DNA from: a virus
Length of the DNA stretch: 39,940 bases
IMG/VR virus record: IMGVR_UViG_3300010397_000033
Location: 1-39,940 of that record
Reading direction: 5' to 3' (one strand)
Below the pieces are notes generated by a model. The model was not told where the DNA came from. It saw nothing but the letters and a program-made list of their open reading frames with translations, and searched no databases. This document shows positions 1-5,738 of the stretch, one piece after another; position 1 is the first letter of the stretch; every line of letters starts with the position of its first letter. The translations under genes were made by a program, and so were the position numbers.

Positions 1-123
1 AAGTACCTACCAGGGATGCACCCTCGCGCGTTCGAGTGGTGGAACCCGGTGCACTCGGCACGGTTGGGATGCGCGATGCTGGCGGGGCTGACTAAGAGGT
101 TTGGAACTTGGGCCGCTGTATGC
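1..123. repeat. Terminal redundancy, left copy
   Basis: These 123 bases are identical to 39818-39940. The transglycosylase reading frame runs through the repeat without a break, so joining the ends gives an intact gene and a circular map of 39,817 bp. P22-type phages package by headful and are circularly permuted, so this is more likely the overlap left when a circular contig was linearised than a true short terminal repeat. Confidence 0.95.
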
Positions 124-222
124 ACGTTCAATTGCGGAGATGGGCGGTTGCTACAGCTTTTGAAATATGGGCGACGGCTCCCGAAAGAGACTGAAGACTA
201 TTGGAAGAAGGTGCTGCAATGA
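1..222 (+). CDS. Lytic transglycosylase (SLT fold), C-terminal part of gene split by the map ends
   Basis: This is the 3' part of the gene that begins at 39524. The frame is open from base 1 (KYLPGMHPRAFEWW...) to the TGA at 220-222. After joining the ends, the protein is 171 aa. The C-terminal part contains aromatic and small residues typical of the second half of a compact SLT domain. The stop overlaps the next start at 219 (ATGA), so the two are translationally coupled. The function is described under the N-terminal part. Confidence 0.85.
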   Translation, partial: KYLPGMHPRAFEWWNPVHSARLGCAMLAGLTKRFGTWAAVCTFNCGDGRLLQLLKYGRRLPKETEDYWKKVLQ

Positions 223-398
223 CCTACAAACTAGACTCCGCGATAGCCGGGACCAAGATCACCGCCGCACCCCTCAGCCCCGTCAAGCCAGTCGGCTATG
301 AGCCTAACGACTTCGGGAGCAGGACGCCCGTTGTCGAGCCTGACCCCGAGTGGCGCGGGTTCTCGATACCGGAGACATTGAGAGTGACGCCGCTGTAG
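219..398 (+). CDS. Small hypothetical protein, 59 aa
   Basis: Not recognised. The ATG overlaps the stop of the transglycosylase gene (ATGA at 219-222), so it is coupled to it. The protein is proline-rich (PLSPVKPVGYEPND, VVEPDPEW) with no membrane segment. A strong bidirectional terminator follows nine bases after the stop, so this is the last gene of the rightward transcript that begins in the lysis region. Confidence 0.6.
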   Translation: MTYKLDSAIAGTKITAAPLSPVKPVGYEPNDFGSRTPVVEPDPEWRGFSIPETLRVTPL

Positions 399-406
399 AC
401 GTGAGA

Positions 407-430
407 AAGCCCTGACTTGCGCCAGGGCTT
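407..430. terminator. Bidirectional terminator between convergent operons
   Basis: Perfect 8-bp stem AAGCCCTG / CAGGGCTT with an 8-nt loop. It lies between the end of the rightward gene at 398 and the end of the leftward operon at 484. On the minus strand the stem is followed by a short pyrimidine run (TTTCTC); on the plus strand the T-run is weak. Confidence 0.7.
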
Positions 431-449
431 CCAAGGTGTCCAGATGGCG

Positions 450-469
450 GGACGGCGGTTAGGCCGTCC
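450..469. other. Second hairpin in the convergent intergenic region
   Basis: Perfect 7-bp stem GGACGGC / GCCGTCC with a 6-nt loop, 14 bases before the end of the leftward gene at 484. It has no clear T-run, so it may protect the 3' end of the leftward transcript or assist the terminator at 407-430. Confidence 0.5.
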
Positions 470-483
470 GCGCGGGGGTTAGG

Positions 484-750
484 CTATGAATACTTTCGCA
501 TCTGAGCTAGTGCGCGAGTAAGTTCCATGCTTGACCTACGAACGGCCCCCCTGTGCTTGGGTGAATCATAGTAATATTCACCCTGGGCACTCTTCCTATT
601 CTTTTCCTCTGTTCGCATAGCGTCAACGCGCTTCATGAACTCTTTAGCTGCTTCATAGGCGTCACCTGGTCCGGTAGCGAACGGCACCAGCCAGAACATG
701 ACGGCGTAGACTGCTGTGGCGATAAGCCAGCGTTTCACGTTCTTACTCAT
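484..750 (-). CDS. Small membrane-anchored protein, 88 aa
   Basis: Not recognised. It begins MSKNVKRWLIATAVYAVMFW, so residues 8-25 form one hydrophobic N-terminal segment after a positively charged start, a type II anchor or uncleaved signal. The rest is hydrophilic and rich in charged residues with a helical look (AYEAAKEFMKRVDAMRTEEK). The start at 750 is chosen over upstream ATGs because it has a close GGAGGTGAGAGG site. It is the last gene of the leftward operon, downstream of the structured non-coding stretch 751-1193. Confidence 0.65.
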   Translation of the reverse strand: MSKNVKRWLIATAVYAVMFWLVPFATGPGDAYEAAKEFMKRVDAMRTEEKNRKSAQGEYYYDSPKHRGAVRRSSMELTRALAQMRKYS

Positions 751-805
751 CCTCTCACCTCCGCCGGGGTCTCGCACCCGAGTATCACTTGTACCCCTTC
801 CCACA

Positions 806-944
806 TGGAGACTGCACGACTCGAACGTGCCCCCGCGCATCATTTGCGCTTACCGACAGCGTAGATGGATCGTCACCCTTCCCGTGTCATCGGCGGTGCT
901 TTCCGCTAAGAAAGCCTCAGGACTATCCACTATCCCAAGTCCCC
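806..944 (-). ncRNA. tRNA(Ala)-like RNA, 139 nt, with giant insert between anticodon-like arm and T-arm
   Basis: Read on the minus strand from 944 to 806. A 7-bp acceptor stem GGGGACU (944-938) pairs with AGUCUCC (813-807) through one wobble, G3-U70, followed by A73: these are the alanine identity features. T8, then a D-arm GGAU / GUCC (935-932, 923-920) with loop AGUGGAUA. Next a hairpin GCUUUC / GAAAGC (915-910, 903-898) whose loop contains AGC, an alanine anticodon, but the loop size (6, or 8 with a shorter stem) is not the usual 7. The T-arm is canonical: GCACG UUCGAGU CGUGC (830-814). Between the anticodon-like arm and T-arm lie about 67 nt, including a hairpin GCGCA / UGCGC (849-835); a normal variable region is 4-21 nt. 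No CCA is encoded. It may be a tRNA with an intron or giant variable arm, a tRNA mimic, or a decayed gene. Confidence 0.5.
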
Positions 945-1193
945 TAGTTGAGACGCTGGCTCTAGCCTACGGACAAGCGGGCTGGACGTTCTTAGCATCC
1001 ACGCTTTCCGACGTCTCGGGGTTCGGGGTATCGTCGCCCCCCGAGTGCTAGACTATTTCTCCGCTCTGTCGGCAACTTAATGCAAATCAGTCGGTAGGCC
1101 CCAACTTGCAGGATCGTCACTTCCTGGTGTACCGGAGCCTTTGGGACACGCTCGACCGCGTTGCTCACCAGCCGGTTTACGTTCGGCAACGGG
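945..1193 (-). ncRNA. Gene-free, hairpin-rich stretch upstream of the tRNA-like RNA
   Basis: No convincing gene on either strand. Perfect stems include CTCGGGG / CCCCGAG (1015-1021 with 1039-1045) and GACGT / ACGTC (minus strand, about 1014-985). The 10-mer GGATCGTCAC at 1111-1120 recurs at 868-877 inside the tRNA-like RNA. It is flanked by leftward genes, so it is probably transcribed leftward together with 806-944; whether it is a separate RNA, a 5' extension of the tRNA-like RNA or a long structured spacer cannot be told by eye. Confidence 0.35.
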
Positions 1194-1358
1194 TTATTTA
1201 CTCGCTGCTTCCTTGGCACCGCTCACGATCTTTCCAAACCATGAGCCGATGGCTTCAGGGTGAGTTAGAGCGTCACCAAGAGCAATGCCAACGACCACGA
1301 TACCAGCTATTGTCAATACTATGACAATAATGCTGACAGCAAGAATCACCTTATCCAT
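1194..1358 (-). CDS. Single-span membrane micro-protein, 54 aa
   Basis: Not recognised. Begins MDKVILAVSIIVIVLTIAGI: a strongly hydrophobic segment from about residue 4 to 27, followed by a short soluble tail ending GAKEAASK. The start at 1358 has a good AAGGAG site eight bases upstream. It is followed by the non-coding structured stretch. It could be a small inner-membrane effector, but nothing in the sequence names a function. Confidence 0.6.
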   Translation of the reverse strand: MDKVILAVSIIVIVLTIAGIVVVGIALGDALTHPEAIGSWFGKIVSGAKEAASK

Positions 1359-1414
1359 GTTCACTCTCCTTTGCCCCACGACTCTGGGGCCGAGTCTCCC
1401 AGTTTAGGAGGTTG

Positions 1415-1861
1415 CTACTTACGTTTGCGGAAATCGCTTTCCCACCATTCCTTGATCTTTGCTCCGGCAAGTACGAACCAGTTCACCCAGCGGTTCCTGA
1501 GGCTGTAGAGCTGATCTGCCAGCTTCTCGCACTGATCGGCGACCCGCTCGATGGGCCAATCAGCGATCTTGTCCATGTAGTGCCCGCAGTCAAAACCAAA
1601 GAACCACCGTTGTGAATCCTCTAGCCCTGCCACTCTGCTGAGGCGATCAGCATAGGTGAGTCCGCCGTGGACATCAGCGTCAACATGGCTATAGTCTCTG
1701 CCATGCAATGCGTGAGAAGGGAGGAGGCCGACATATCCGCAACGATGACCACCTTCCAAGAACTCTGACTTCAGGTGCTCAGGAAGTCCAAAATCCAGAT
1801 GGATAACTACCAACTCCATGCCCCTGTAAATCCAGCGCTTCTCGACAGTCGCTTTGCTCAT
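1415..1861 (-). CDS. Conserved phage protein of unknown function, 148 aa
   Basis: The pattern VHGGLTYADR ... WFFGFDCGHYMD, with a C-terminal helical stretch (IERVADQCEKLADQLYSLR), resembles a protein widespread in phage early regions whose role is unknown to me. It is soluble, with several conserved-looking His, Cys and Asp residues (CGYVGLLPSH, FDCGHYMD) that could bind metal, although this is inference. The ATG at 1861 has a GAGGAG site with good spacing; a GTG six bases upstream is too close to that site. It overlaps the stop of the gene upstream (1858) and is co-transcribed leftward. Confidence 0.65.
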   Translation of the reverse strand: MSKATVEKRWIYRGMELVVIHLDFGLPEHLKSEFLEGGHRCGYVGLLPSHALHGRDYSHVDADVHGGLTYADRLSRVAGLEDSQRWFFGFDCGHYMDKIADWPIERVADQCEKLADQLYSLRNRWVNWFVLAGAKIKEWWESDFRKRK

Positions 1862-2169
1862 TTCCACTCTCCTCTCACCTTCGCATAGTCCCGTCTCAGC
1901 CAGTAGTCGGAAAATTCGGTAGCGATGCGCATACCTGACCGCCTAGCCATGTCCTCGTGCCATTCTTCTAACCACTCCTGAGGAACCTCCAGAGGCTTGC
2001 AACACGCCATCGTCATGTCGCTGACCACCCAGTTGCGCAATGGGTCGCGGTGTAGTCCGATGGGGAGGCGACGACGGCGGGAGGTGGGCCAAGTGGGGAA
2101 TATCGGGAACCACTTTCCCGAAGAATGCTCAAACATAGCCCCGATCCAGACATTAGCAATCGCCATCAT
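1858..2169 (-). CDS. Hypothetical protein, 103 aa
   Basis: Not recognised. It begins MMAIANVWIGAMFEHSSGKW and contains RRRRLPIGLHRDPLRNWVV in the middle and a charged, Trp-rich C-terminal half (WLEEWHEDMARRSG). The start at 2169 overlaps the upstream stop (ATGA) and has GGAGG seven bases before it. It belongs to the leftward operon, with 4-bp overlaps on both sides. Confidence 0.6.
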   Translation of the reverse strand: MMAIANVWIGAMFEHSSGKWFPIFPTWPTSRRRRLPIGLHRDPLRNWVVSDMTMACCKPLEVPQEWLEEWHEDMARRSGMRIATEFSDYWLRRDYAKVRGEWK

Positions 2170-2447
2170 CTGCAAACCTCCGTCGTCTCTACGCCGATCT
2201 TCGTCAGCAACGCGCGAAGCACTCTGTCGGGCAGTTCGCCAACCTCGGACCCGTCACCCACGTCAAGATCGTAGCGCATCACCACCTCGGCCACTAGTTC
2301 ACCGTGTGGAATGTCGCGGCGCTTGACTTCGGCTTGGGGGGCGGCGCGGAGTTCCTTCTCCCAAAGCATCCAGCCCTTATCTCTTGACTCATCTGCCAGA
2401 ATATCGCGGAATGCCTCGGTGATCGCTACATACTTTACTTCGATCAT
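2166..2447 (-). CDS. Hypothetical protein, 93 aa
   Basis: Not recognised. It begins MIEVKYVAITEAFRDILADE and ends with a helical region (PDRVLRALLTKIGVETTEVC). The start at 2447 is supported by GGAGG five bases upstream; in-frame ATGs further up lack a site. The gene begins downstream of the terminator at 2496-2518, so it depends either on read-through or on a weak promoter in 2448-2495, where I see no good -35/-10 pair. Confidence 0.55.
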   Translation of the reverse strand: MIEVKYVAITEAFRDILADESRDKGWMLWEKELRAAPQAEVKRRDIPHGELVAEVVMRYDLDVGDGSEVGELPDRVLRALLTKIGVETTEVCR

Positions 2448-2495
2448 CACACCCTCCATTAACTTCGTCATCCAGACACACCTTGATGGGCCTGG

Positions 2496-2518
2496 AAAAC
2501 GCTCCTCCGAAGAGGAGC
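2496..2518 (-). terminator. Intrinsic terminator after the first leftward gene
   Basis: On the minus strand, GCTCCTC-TTCG-GAGGAGC: a perfect 7-bp stem with a UUCG tetraloop, immediately followed by GTTTT. It lies just downstream of the gene ending at 2525. It probably attenuates, rather than fully stops, transcription into the rest of the leftward operon. Confidence 0.8.
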
Positions 2519-2524
2519 TTGCGG

Positions 2525-2860
2525 TCAGTTCTCGTTGACGAAGGTATCCTCTTCGTCCATAACACCGAGCGCAACGCCAAACCTCTTGATCTCTGAGGTG
2601 CTTACGTCAGTGAGGCTTACTGGTAGCTTGCCTGTGAACGCTTCGACCCATCGAGCATGGCCCAGGGTGGCTTCTTCCTTGTCGTCGTACAATTCGACAA
2701 TGACCCACTCGTGCCCGTTGAAGTTGGGATGCTTCACGGCGGTCTCAAAAGGCTTAGTCGAGTCGTTCACTCTCGCCGTGTCGATAGTAGCCCCGTTGAT
2801 TACCGTGTTCTCAACCTTGCGCTGTTCGTAGTCGAAACCCATATCCATGAATCCAAACAT
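2525..2860 (-). CDS. First gene of the leftward operon, hypothetical, 111 aa
   Basis: Not recognised. It begins MFGFMDMGFDYEQRKVENTV, followed by a beta-rich middle (HEWVIVELYDDKEEATLGHARWVE) and a mixed C-terminal part. The start at 2860 has a GGAG site; a consensus-like promoter lies at 2881-2909. It is transcribed alone if the terminator at 2496-2518 is efficient. As the first product of the leftward side of a divergent control region it could be a regulator, but I see no DNA-binding motif in it. Confidence 0.65.
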   Translation of the reverse strand: MFGFMDMGFDYEQRKVENTVINGATIDTARVNDSTKPFETAVKHPNFNGHEWVIVELYDDKEEATLGHARWVEAFTGKLPVSLTDVSTSEIKRFGVALGVMDEEDTFVNEN

Positions 2861-2880
2861 CTTCGTCTCTCCTTCCCGCC

Positions 2881-2909
2881 ATACTAAAGGCACCGCGCCA
2901 ACATGTCAA
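2881..2909 (-). promoter_or_regulatory. Leftward sigma70-like promoter
   Basis: Minus strand TTGACA (2909-2904), 17-bp spacer, TAGTAT (2886-2881). It would start transcription about 15 bases before the gene that begins at 2860. Confidence 0.75.
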
Positions 2910-2938
2910 GTAGTTTCTCGCACCGATTGGTACTTGAC
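2905..2938. promoter_or_regulatory. Inverted repeat joining the two divergent -35 elements (candidate operator)
   Basis: GTCAAGTA (2905-2912) and TACTTGAC (2931-2938) are a perfect 8-bp inverted repeat separated by 18 bp. Each arm contains the -35 element of one of the divergent promoters, so a dimeric protein bound here would affect both directions at once. Confidence 0.5.
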
Positions 2939-2962
2939 GTTTCAACCGACCTATAGGATACT
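2934..2962 (+). promoter_or_regulatory. Rightward early sigma70-like promoter
   Basis: TTGACG (2934-2939), 17-bp spacer, GATACT (2957-2962). It lies upstream of the first gene of the long rightward operon (ATG 2981). Confidence 0.6.
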
Positions 2963-2980
2963 CACTTAGCGGAGGGCTAC

Positions 2981-3160
2981 ATGGCCAAGCCTAGAAAGAA
3001 GTACAAGGCGTCACCTGACGCGCACAAACCTACGATTACATGGAGACCTGGCGAGCTGGCAAGGTTCCGCGCATTCTGTGACGCGAGGGCTGCGGGCATG
3101 GGTCCGATGCTACGGTTAGCGGCTGTCGAGAAGATGGACCGCGAGGAGGGGAAAGCGTGA
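2981..3160 (+). CDS. Small basic protein, possible ribbon-helix-helix regulator, 59 aa
   Basis: First gene of the long rightward early operon. The N-terminus is basic (MAKPRKKYKASPDAHKP), followed by a short strand ITWRPGE and two predicted helices (ELARFRAFCDARAAG, GPMLRLAAVEKMDRE). Strand-helix-helix in this length is the layout of Arc/CopG-type DNA-binding proteins, so it might bind the adjacent inverted repeat; this is inference from shape only. GGAGGG precedes the ATG. Its TGA overlaps the GTG start of the next gene. Confidence 0.55.
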   Translation: MAKPRKKYKASPDAHKPTITWRPGELARFRAFCDARAAGMGPMLRLAAVEKMDREEGKA

Positions 3161-3396
3161 CCATTAAGCAGGCGAGCGATATTCTGGACGCGTTCAACGA
3201 GTGCGGATGTAACAACCCGTCCCATTTGGCCGACCTCATCAACGCTTACATGGGCTCAGAATCAAAACAGAAACTGGACTTGAGAGGAGTCTATGGTGAT
3301 TTTGAGGCGCGCTGGAGTCTGGTGATTCAGGGTCTTCTTGAGTCCGTAGCGGCCAAGATTAATTCTCAGCTTCCTGACATAGAGGTGACGCTTTGA
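3157..3396 (+). CDS. Hypothetical protein, 79 aa (GTG start)
   Basis: Not recognised. GTG at 3157 overlaps the upstream TGA and has GAGGAGGGG upstream. It begins MTIKQASDILDAFNECGCNN and is mostly helical, ending INSQLPDIEVTL. Coupled to both neighbours in the early operon. Confidence 0.6.
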   Translation: MTIKQASDILDAFNECGCNNPSHLADLINAYMGSESKQKLDLRGVYGDFEARWSLVIQGLLESVAAKINSQLPDIEVTL

Positions 3397-3662
3397 CCCC
3401 CGCCATCGGCTCAGACGACGACATCCCCGACCCGCTGGAACACAAGCCGATGGGGCGGTGTCCGTGGTGCGACAGAAAGCTGTTCCCATATAGTACGGCT
3501 GATAGATTCCCACTTTGCACTACTACGGATTGTGACTATGACAACATGGAATCGCAGGAATCCAACCGCACCCGCTACGCCGAAGAGGTACTAGACGACG
3601 CCTACACCGAGGGGCGCATCATCGGGGATCAGCGCAAGTATGGCGCGGGGAGGGAAGTGTGA
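3393..3662 (+). CDS. Zinc-ribbon micro-protein, 89 aa (TTG start), paralog of 7581-7847
   Basis: A CPWC motif (about residues 24-27) and a later C....C pair (CTTTDC) form a probable four-cysteine zinc ribbon. The C-terminal part reads NRTRYAEEVLDDAY. The gene at 7581 has the same plan: RGCCPWCGSGLF, later cysteines, then ENRIRYAAERLED. They are therefore paralogs. The TTG start at 3393 overlaps the previous TGA and has GAGGTG nearby. Function unknown; a nucleic-acid-binding accessory role is possible. Confidence 0.65.
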   Translation: MTPAIGSDDDIPDPLEHKPMGRCPWCDRKLFPYSTADRFPLCTTTDCDYDNMESQESNRTRYAEEVLDDAYTEGRIIGDQRKYGAGREV

Positions 3663-4069
3663 AGTATGTCTATTCTGGCAATGTCCGAGCCTGTCAAGTT
3701 GGGTTACCCACGCCTTACGTGGACGTCTATGAGAAGCCGATTTTCACCGGCGACATCATTGCCGTCTACCATGAAGGATACGATGGACGCTGGGAGATTG
3801 GGTCGGATCATTTCGTCGTCGCCCTAGCTTTCCATTATGAGAACTTTCATGGACGCGATCCGGTCGAGAAGCTGGAGAAGGAAACTCCGTTCATCATGGG
3901 TTATGGCGGATGCACGCCCAGGAAGGAACCGGAGAACAGCGAGACGGCCATGGTCTCTAGCACGTCCGATCTGGTCTGGCACTTGGTTAAGGTCAAGGGC
4001 TATCAGGACGTGGTGCATGGTGAGCACTGGAAAGAGTTCGGATTCAACTACCGCGAGATTGAATCATGA
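3659..4069 (+). CDS. Hypothetical protein, possibly YopX-like, 136 aa (GTG start)
   Basis: The phrase KPIFTGDIIAVYHEGYDGRW resembles the strand-turn-strand 'GDI' segment of YopX-type phage proteins, but the match is short and uncertain. The rest is mixed alpha/beta with no membrane segment. The GTG at 3659 overlaps the upstream TGA. Early-operon member. Confidence 0.55.
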   Translation: MKYVYSGNVRACQVGLPTPYVDVYEKPIFTGDIIAVYHEGYDGRWEIGSDHFVVALAFHYENFHGRDPVEKLEKETPFIMGYGGCTPRKEPENSETAMVSSTSDLVWHLVKVKGYQDVVHGEHWKEFGFNYREIES

Positions 4070-4263
4070 CCCTCACCACCGGAGCACTTCACCTACGCCT
4101 AGCCCAGCTACTAGCCGACGACACCGCGCGACCGCCTAACCGCGTGTACGTTCGCATGGCTGACGGCACCTACGGACTGATAACGGCTATCGAGGTAATC
4201 GGGCTTGTGCCTGATGACGAGATTGTAAGCAGAGTGACCCTAGCGGTCGGGGAGGGGAGATAG
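4066..4263 (+). CDS. Hypothetical protein, 65 aa
   Basis: Not recognised. ATGA overlap with the previous stop. It has a helical N-terminal half (LHLRLAQLLADD) and a short beta-like C-terminal half with GTYGLITAIEVIGLVP. No cysteine motifs or membrane segment. Confidence 0.5.
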   Translation: MTLTTGALHLRLAQLLADDTARPPNRVYVRMADGTYGLITAIEVIGLVPDDEIVSRVTLAVGEGR

Positions 4264-4264
4264 C

Positions 4265-4408
4265 ATGGAAGGGATGATTTATTCTGTTGCACTAATAGCA
4301 ACGCTTGGACTGACATTATCAATATCAGCCCTGGTTGATAACCACCAACTCAGAAAAGAGGTTAGGCGTCTTAGGCGTTTGGTTACCCCCTTGGATACCG
4401 AAGAATGA
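4265..4408 (+). CDS. Single-span membrane micro-protein, 47 aa, paralog of 11345-11503
   Basis: Translated directly from the sequence: a hydrophobic span in residues 4-22 (MIYSVALIATLGLTLSISA), then a basic helix ending RRLRRLVTPLDTEE. The 52-aa product at 11345 ends RRIRALVTPLDTQE after a similar membrane span, so the two are clearly related. Its stop overlaps the next start (ATGA at 4405). A conserved basic tail behind one membrane span suggests a cytoplasmic tail that contacts something specific; the partner is unknown. Confidence 0.65.
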   Translation: MEGMIYSVALIATLGLTLSISALVDNHQLRKEVRRLRRLVTPLDTEE

Positions 4409-4671
4409 CCTACACCCACTGCCAGAACTGCGGGGGCGACATGGTGAGCGCCGACACGCAAGTGTGCATCATCTGCGGGTGGACCCCCGGGCTCAACTGG
4501 CACCGCGACCAACCTAGCGGCTGGACCCCTGAACGCGCCAAGGCTTGCTACGATGCCTGTCAGGACGTCCCTACCGAGTTCCTTACGCAGGGCTACGTGA
4601 AGCGACTGTTGGACGCCTATGATGCGCTTCAACTGAAAGTCGACGTGAGGGAACGGCGCGAGATTCGCTGA
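4405..4671 (+). CDS. Zinc-ribbon protein, 88 aa
   Basis: Two CxxC knuckles (CQNCGGDM at about 6-13 and CIICGW at about 21-26) form a classical N-terminal zinc ribbon. The remainder is helical (PERAKACYDACQDVP, VKRLLDAYDALQL). Coupled to the preceding micro-protein by ATGA. It probably binds nucleic acid or protein; the family is not recognised. Confidence 0.6.
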   Translation: MTYTHCQNCGGDMVSADTQVCIICGWTPGLNWHRDQPSGWTPERAKACYDACQDVPTEFLTQGYVKRLLDAYDALQLKVDVRERREIR

Positions 4672-4686
4672 CACGGGCGATTATGC

Positions 4687-4715
4687 TTGACCATCTGTAT
4701 ACACTGGCTTACAAT
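4687..4715 (+). promoter_or_regulatory. Sigma70-like promoter upstream of the recombination block
   Basis: TTGACC (4687-4692), 17-bp spacer, TACAAT (4710-4715). It lies in the first real gap of the rightward operon (4672-4733) and would drive the genes from 4734 on, including the Rad52-like gene. Confidence 0.7.
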
Positions 4716-4733
4716 GTTTACCGGAGGAAGGAA

Positions 4734-4964
4734 ATGAAGACTTTCAGAATTGGTGATGAGTCGGTGGTTATCAGAAACATCGTCTCGATTGGAGATGTGA
4801 AGGCTGTCAGGGTGAACAGCGGCAAGGGCAAGGATCTGGTCGAGCGAACGGTCTATAACTTCCTTGTCAAAGCCGGGTTTCATGTTTTCAAAACTGATGA
4901 TTTTGAAACTGAGCAGGCCGCCAGGGGTCAGCGCGATTGGCTTATCGAGGGGTTGCCCGAATGA
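4734..4964 (+). CDS. Hypothetical protein, 76 aa
   Basis: Not recognised. The start at 4734 is chosen because GGAGGAAGG precedes it; the upstream ATG at 4683 lies in the promoter. Beta-rich N-terminal half (FRIGDESVVIRNIVSIGDVKAVRV) followed by a more helical half. First gene behind the promoter at 4687-4715. Confidence 0.6.
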   Translation: MKTFRIGDESVVIRNIVSIGDVKAVRVNSGKGKDLVERTVYNFLVKAGFHVFKTDDFETEQAARGQRDWLIEGLPE

Positions 4965-5134
4965 AACAACTGATGAGCATTCGCATCAAGCCCGAGGACC
5001 ACGACGTCGTAGAGAGCATACGACTGCGCTGGAAACGTTCCAAGTCCGAAACTGCGGCCATGCTGATAGCCGATTCGCCAGAGTTCCTGGCCGAGCGTGA
5101 ACGCATGGAATCTGCCACCGTCAAGACAGAGTAA
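4961..5134 (+). CDS. Probable ribbon-helix-helix DNA-binding protein, 57 aa
   Basis: MKQLMSIRIKPEDHDVVESI: a short strand (LMSIRIK) is followed by a helix (PEDHDVVESIRLRW) and, after KRSKS, a second helix (ETAAMLIADSPEF). This is the layout of CopG/MetJ-Arc-type repressors, which bind operators as dimers through the strand. It sits directly before the recombination genes and could autoregulate that block. ATGA overlap with the upstream gene. Confidence 0.6.
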   Translation: MKQLMSIRIKPEDHDVVESIRLRWKRSKSETAAMLIADSPEFLAERERMESATVKTE

Positions 5135-5144
5135 GGAGAGAGAG

Positions 5145-5738
5145 ATGAGCGACAATACCGACGCCCTTGAGGCGCTGCGGGAGCCTTTCGAGGCATACCT
5201 GAAAGAGATTTCCGCCGTGACGGTCGAGACCGCCGAGCAGTACGAAGACGCGGCCTTCGGGCTTAAGAAGCTCAAAACGTGGGAGGCGGACATCACCGTC
5301 CACTTTGAGCCGGAACGCAAGCGGACCTATGACGCCTACAACGCCGTCACTACCGCCAAGTCGTCCTACCTGTCCAAGGTGACTGCCACTGAGAAGATCA
5401 TCAAGGCCAAGATGGGAGACTACCTCAAGGCCGAGGCTGACCGAATCCGCATCGCCGAGGCCGAGGAGCGCCGCCAGTTGGCTGCCGCCCCGACCCCTGA
5501 AAACCCCGCTGTCGTTTCTGACGTGATCGTACCAACGGCCACCAAGGTCTCAGGTATCAGCGCGACGAAGACTTGGGGCTACAAGGTTGTGGACGTGAAC
5601 GCCATCCGAAAGGAGTTCTGGATTCTTGACGAGGCCCTGATCCTCAAGACGGTCAAGGCGCTCGGCCCTGACGCTGTACGGTCTGTCGGTGGTATCGAGG
5701 TATTCCCTGACGTGGTCGTTGGGTCGAGGAGGGGTTGA
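5145..5738 (+). CDS. Coiled-coil protein linked to the recombination block, 197 aa
   Basis: Largely helical and charged (residues about 30-110: TVETAEQYEDAAFGLKKLK, then HFEPERKRTYDAYNAVTTA, then IIKAKMGDYLKAEADRIRI), with a C-terminal alpha/beta part that includes TWGYKVVDVNAI. Proteins of this kind, with a coiled-coil followed by a small domain, often precede single-strand annealing proteins in phage recombination operons; a Gam-like or annealing-accessory role is an inference. GGAGAGAGAG precedes the ATG. It is coupled to the Rad52-like gene. Confidence 0.55.
   Translation: MSDNTDALEALREPFEAYLKEISAVTVETAEQYEDAAFGLKKLKTWEADITVHFEPERKRTYDAYNAVTTAKSSYLSKVTATEKIIKAKMGDYLKAEADRIRIAEAEERRQLAAAPTPENPAVVSDVIVPTATKVSGISATKTWGYKVVDVNAIRKEFWILDEALILKTVKALGPDAVRSVGGIEVFPDVVVGSRRG

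Noticed and set aside
1-123. T7-type direct terminal repeat
   Set aside because: The packaging genes are P22-like (headful, permuted ends), and the repeat is short and lies inside a gene. An assembly overlap is simpler.
806-944. tmRNA reading of the tRNA-like RNA (GGGG start, CTCCA end, G3-U70)
   Set aside because: The length is only 139 nt, the TTCGAC motif after the acceptor is missing, and the only short frame (GCA ... TGA) does not encode an ALAA-like tag.
716-1051. 111-aa plus-strand frame and the 992-1219 minus-strand frame in the non-coding stretch
   Set aside because: Both run through perfect hairpins and the tRNA-like RNA, have no start site support and no recognisable protein features.
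945-1193. Group I intron: a GACTGAT/ATAGTC P7-like pairing with bulge and a GCAAC/GTTGC P3-like pairing on the minus strand
   Set aside because: P4-P6 and the conserved P, Q and R elements cannot be found, and the P3 strand pairs better with a local partner. Kept only as structured RNA of unknown type.
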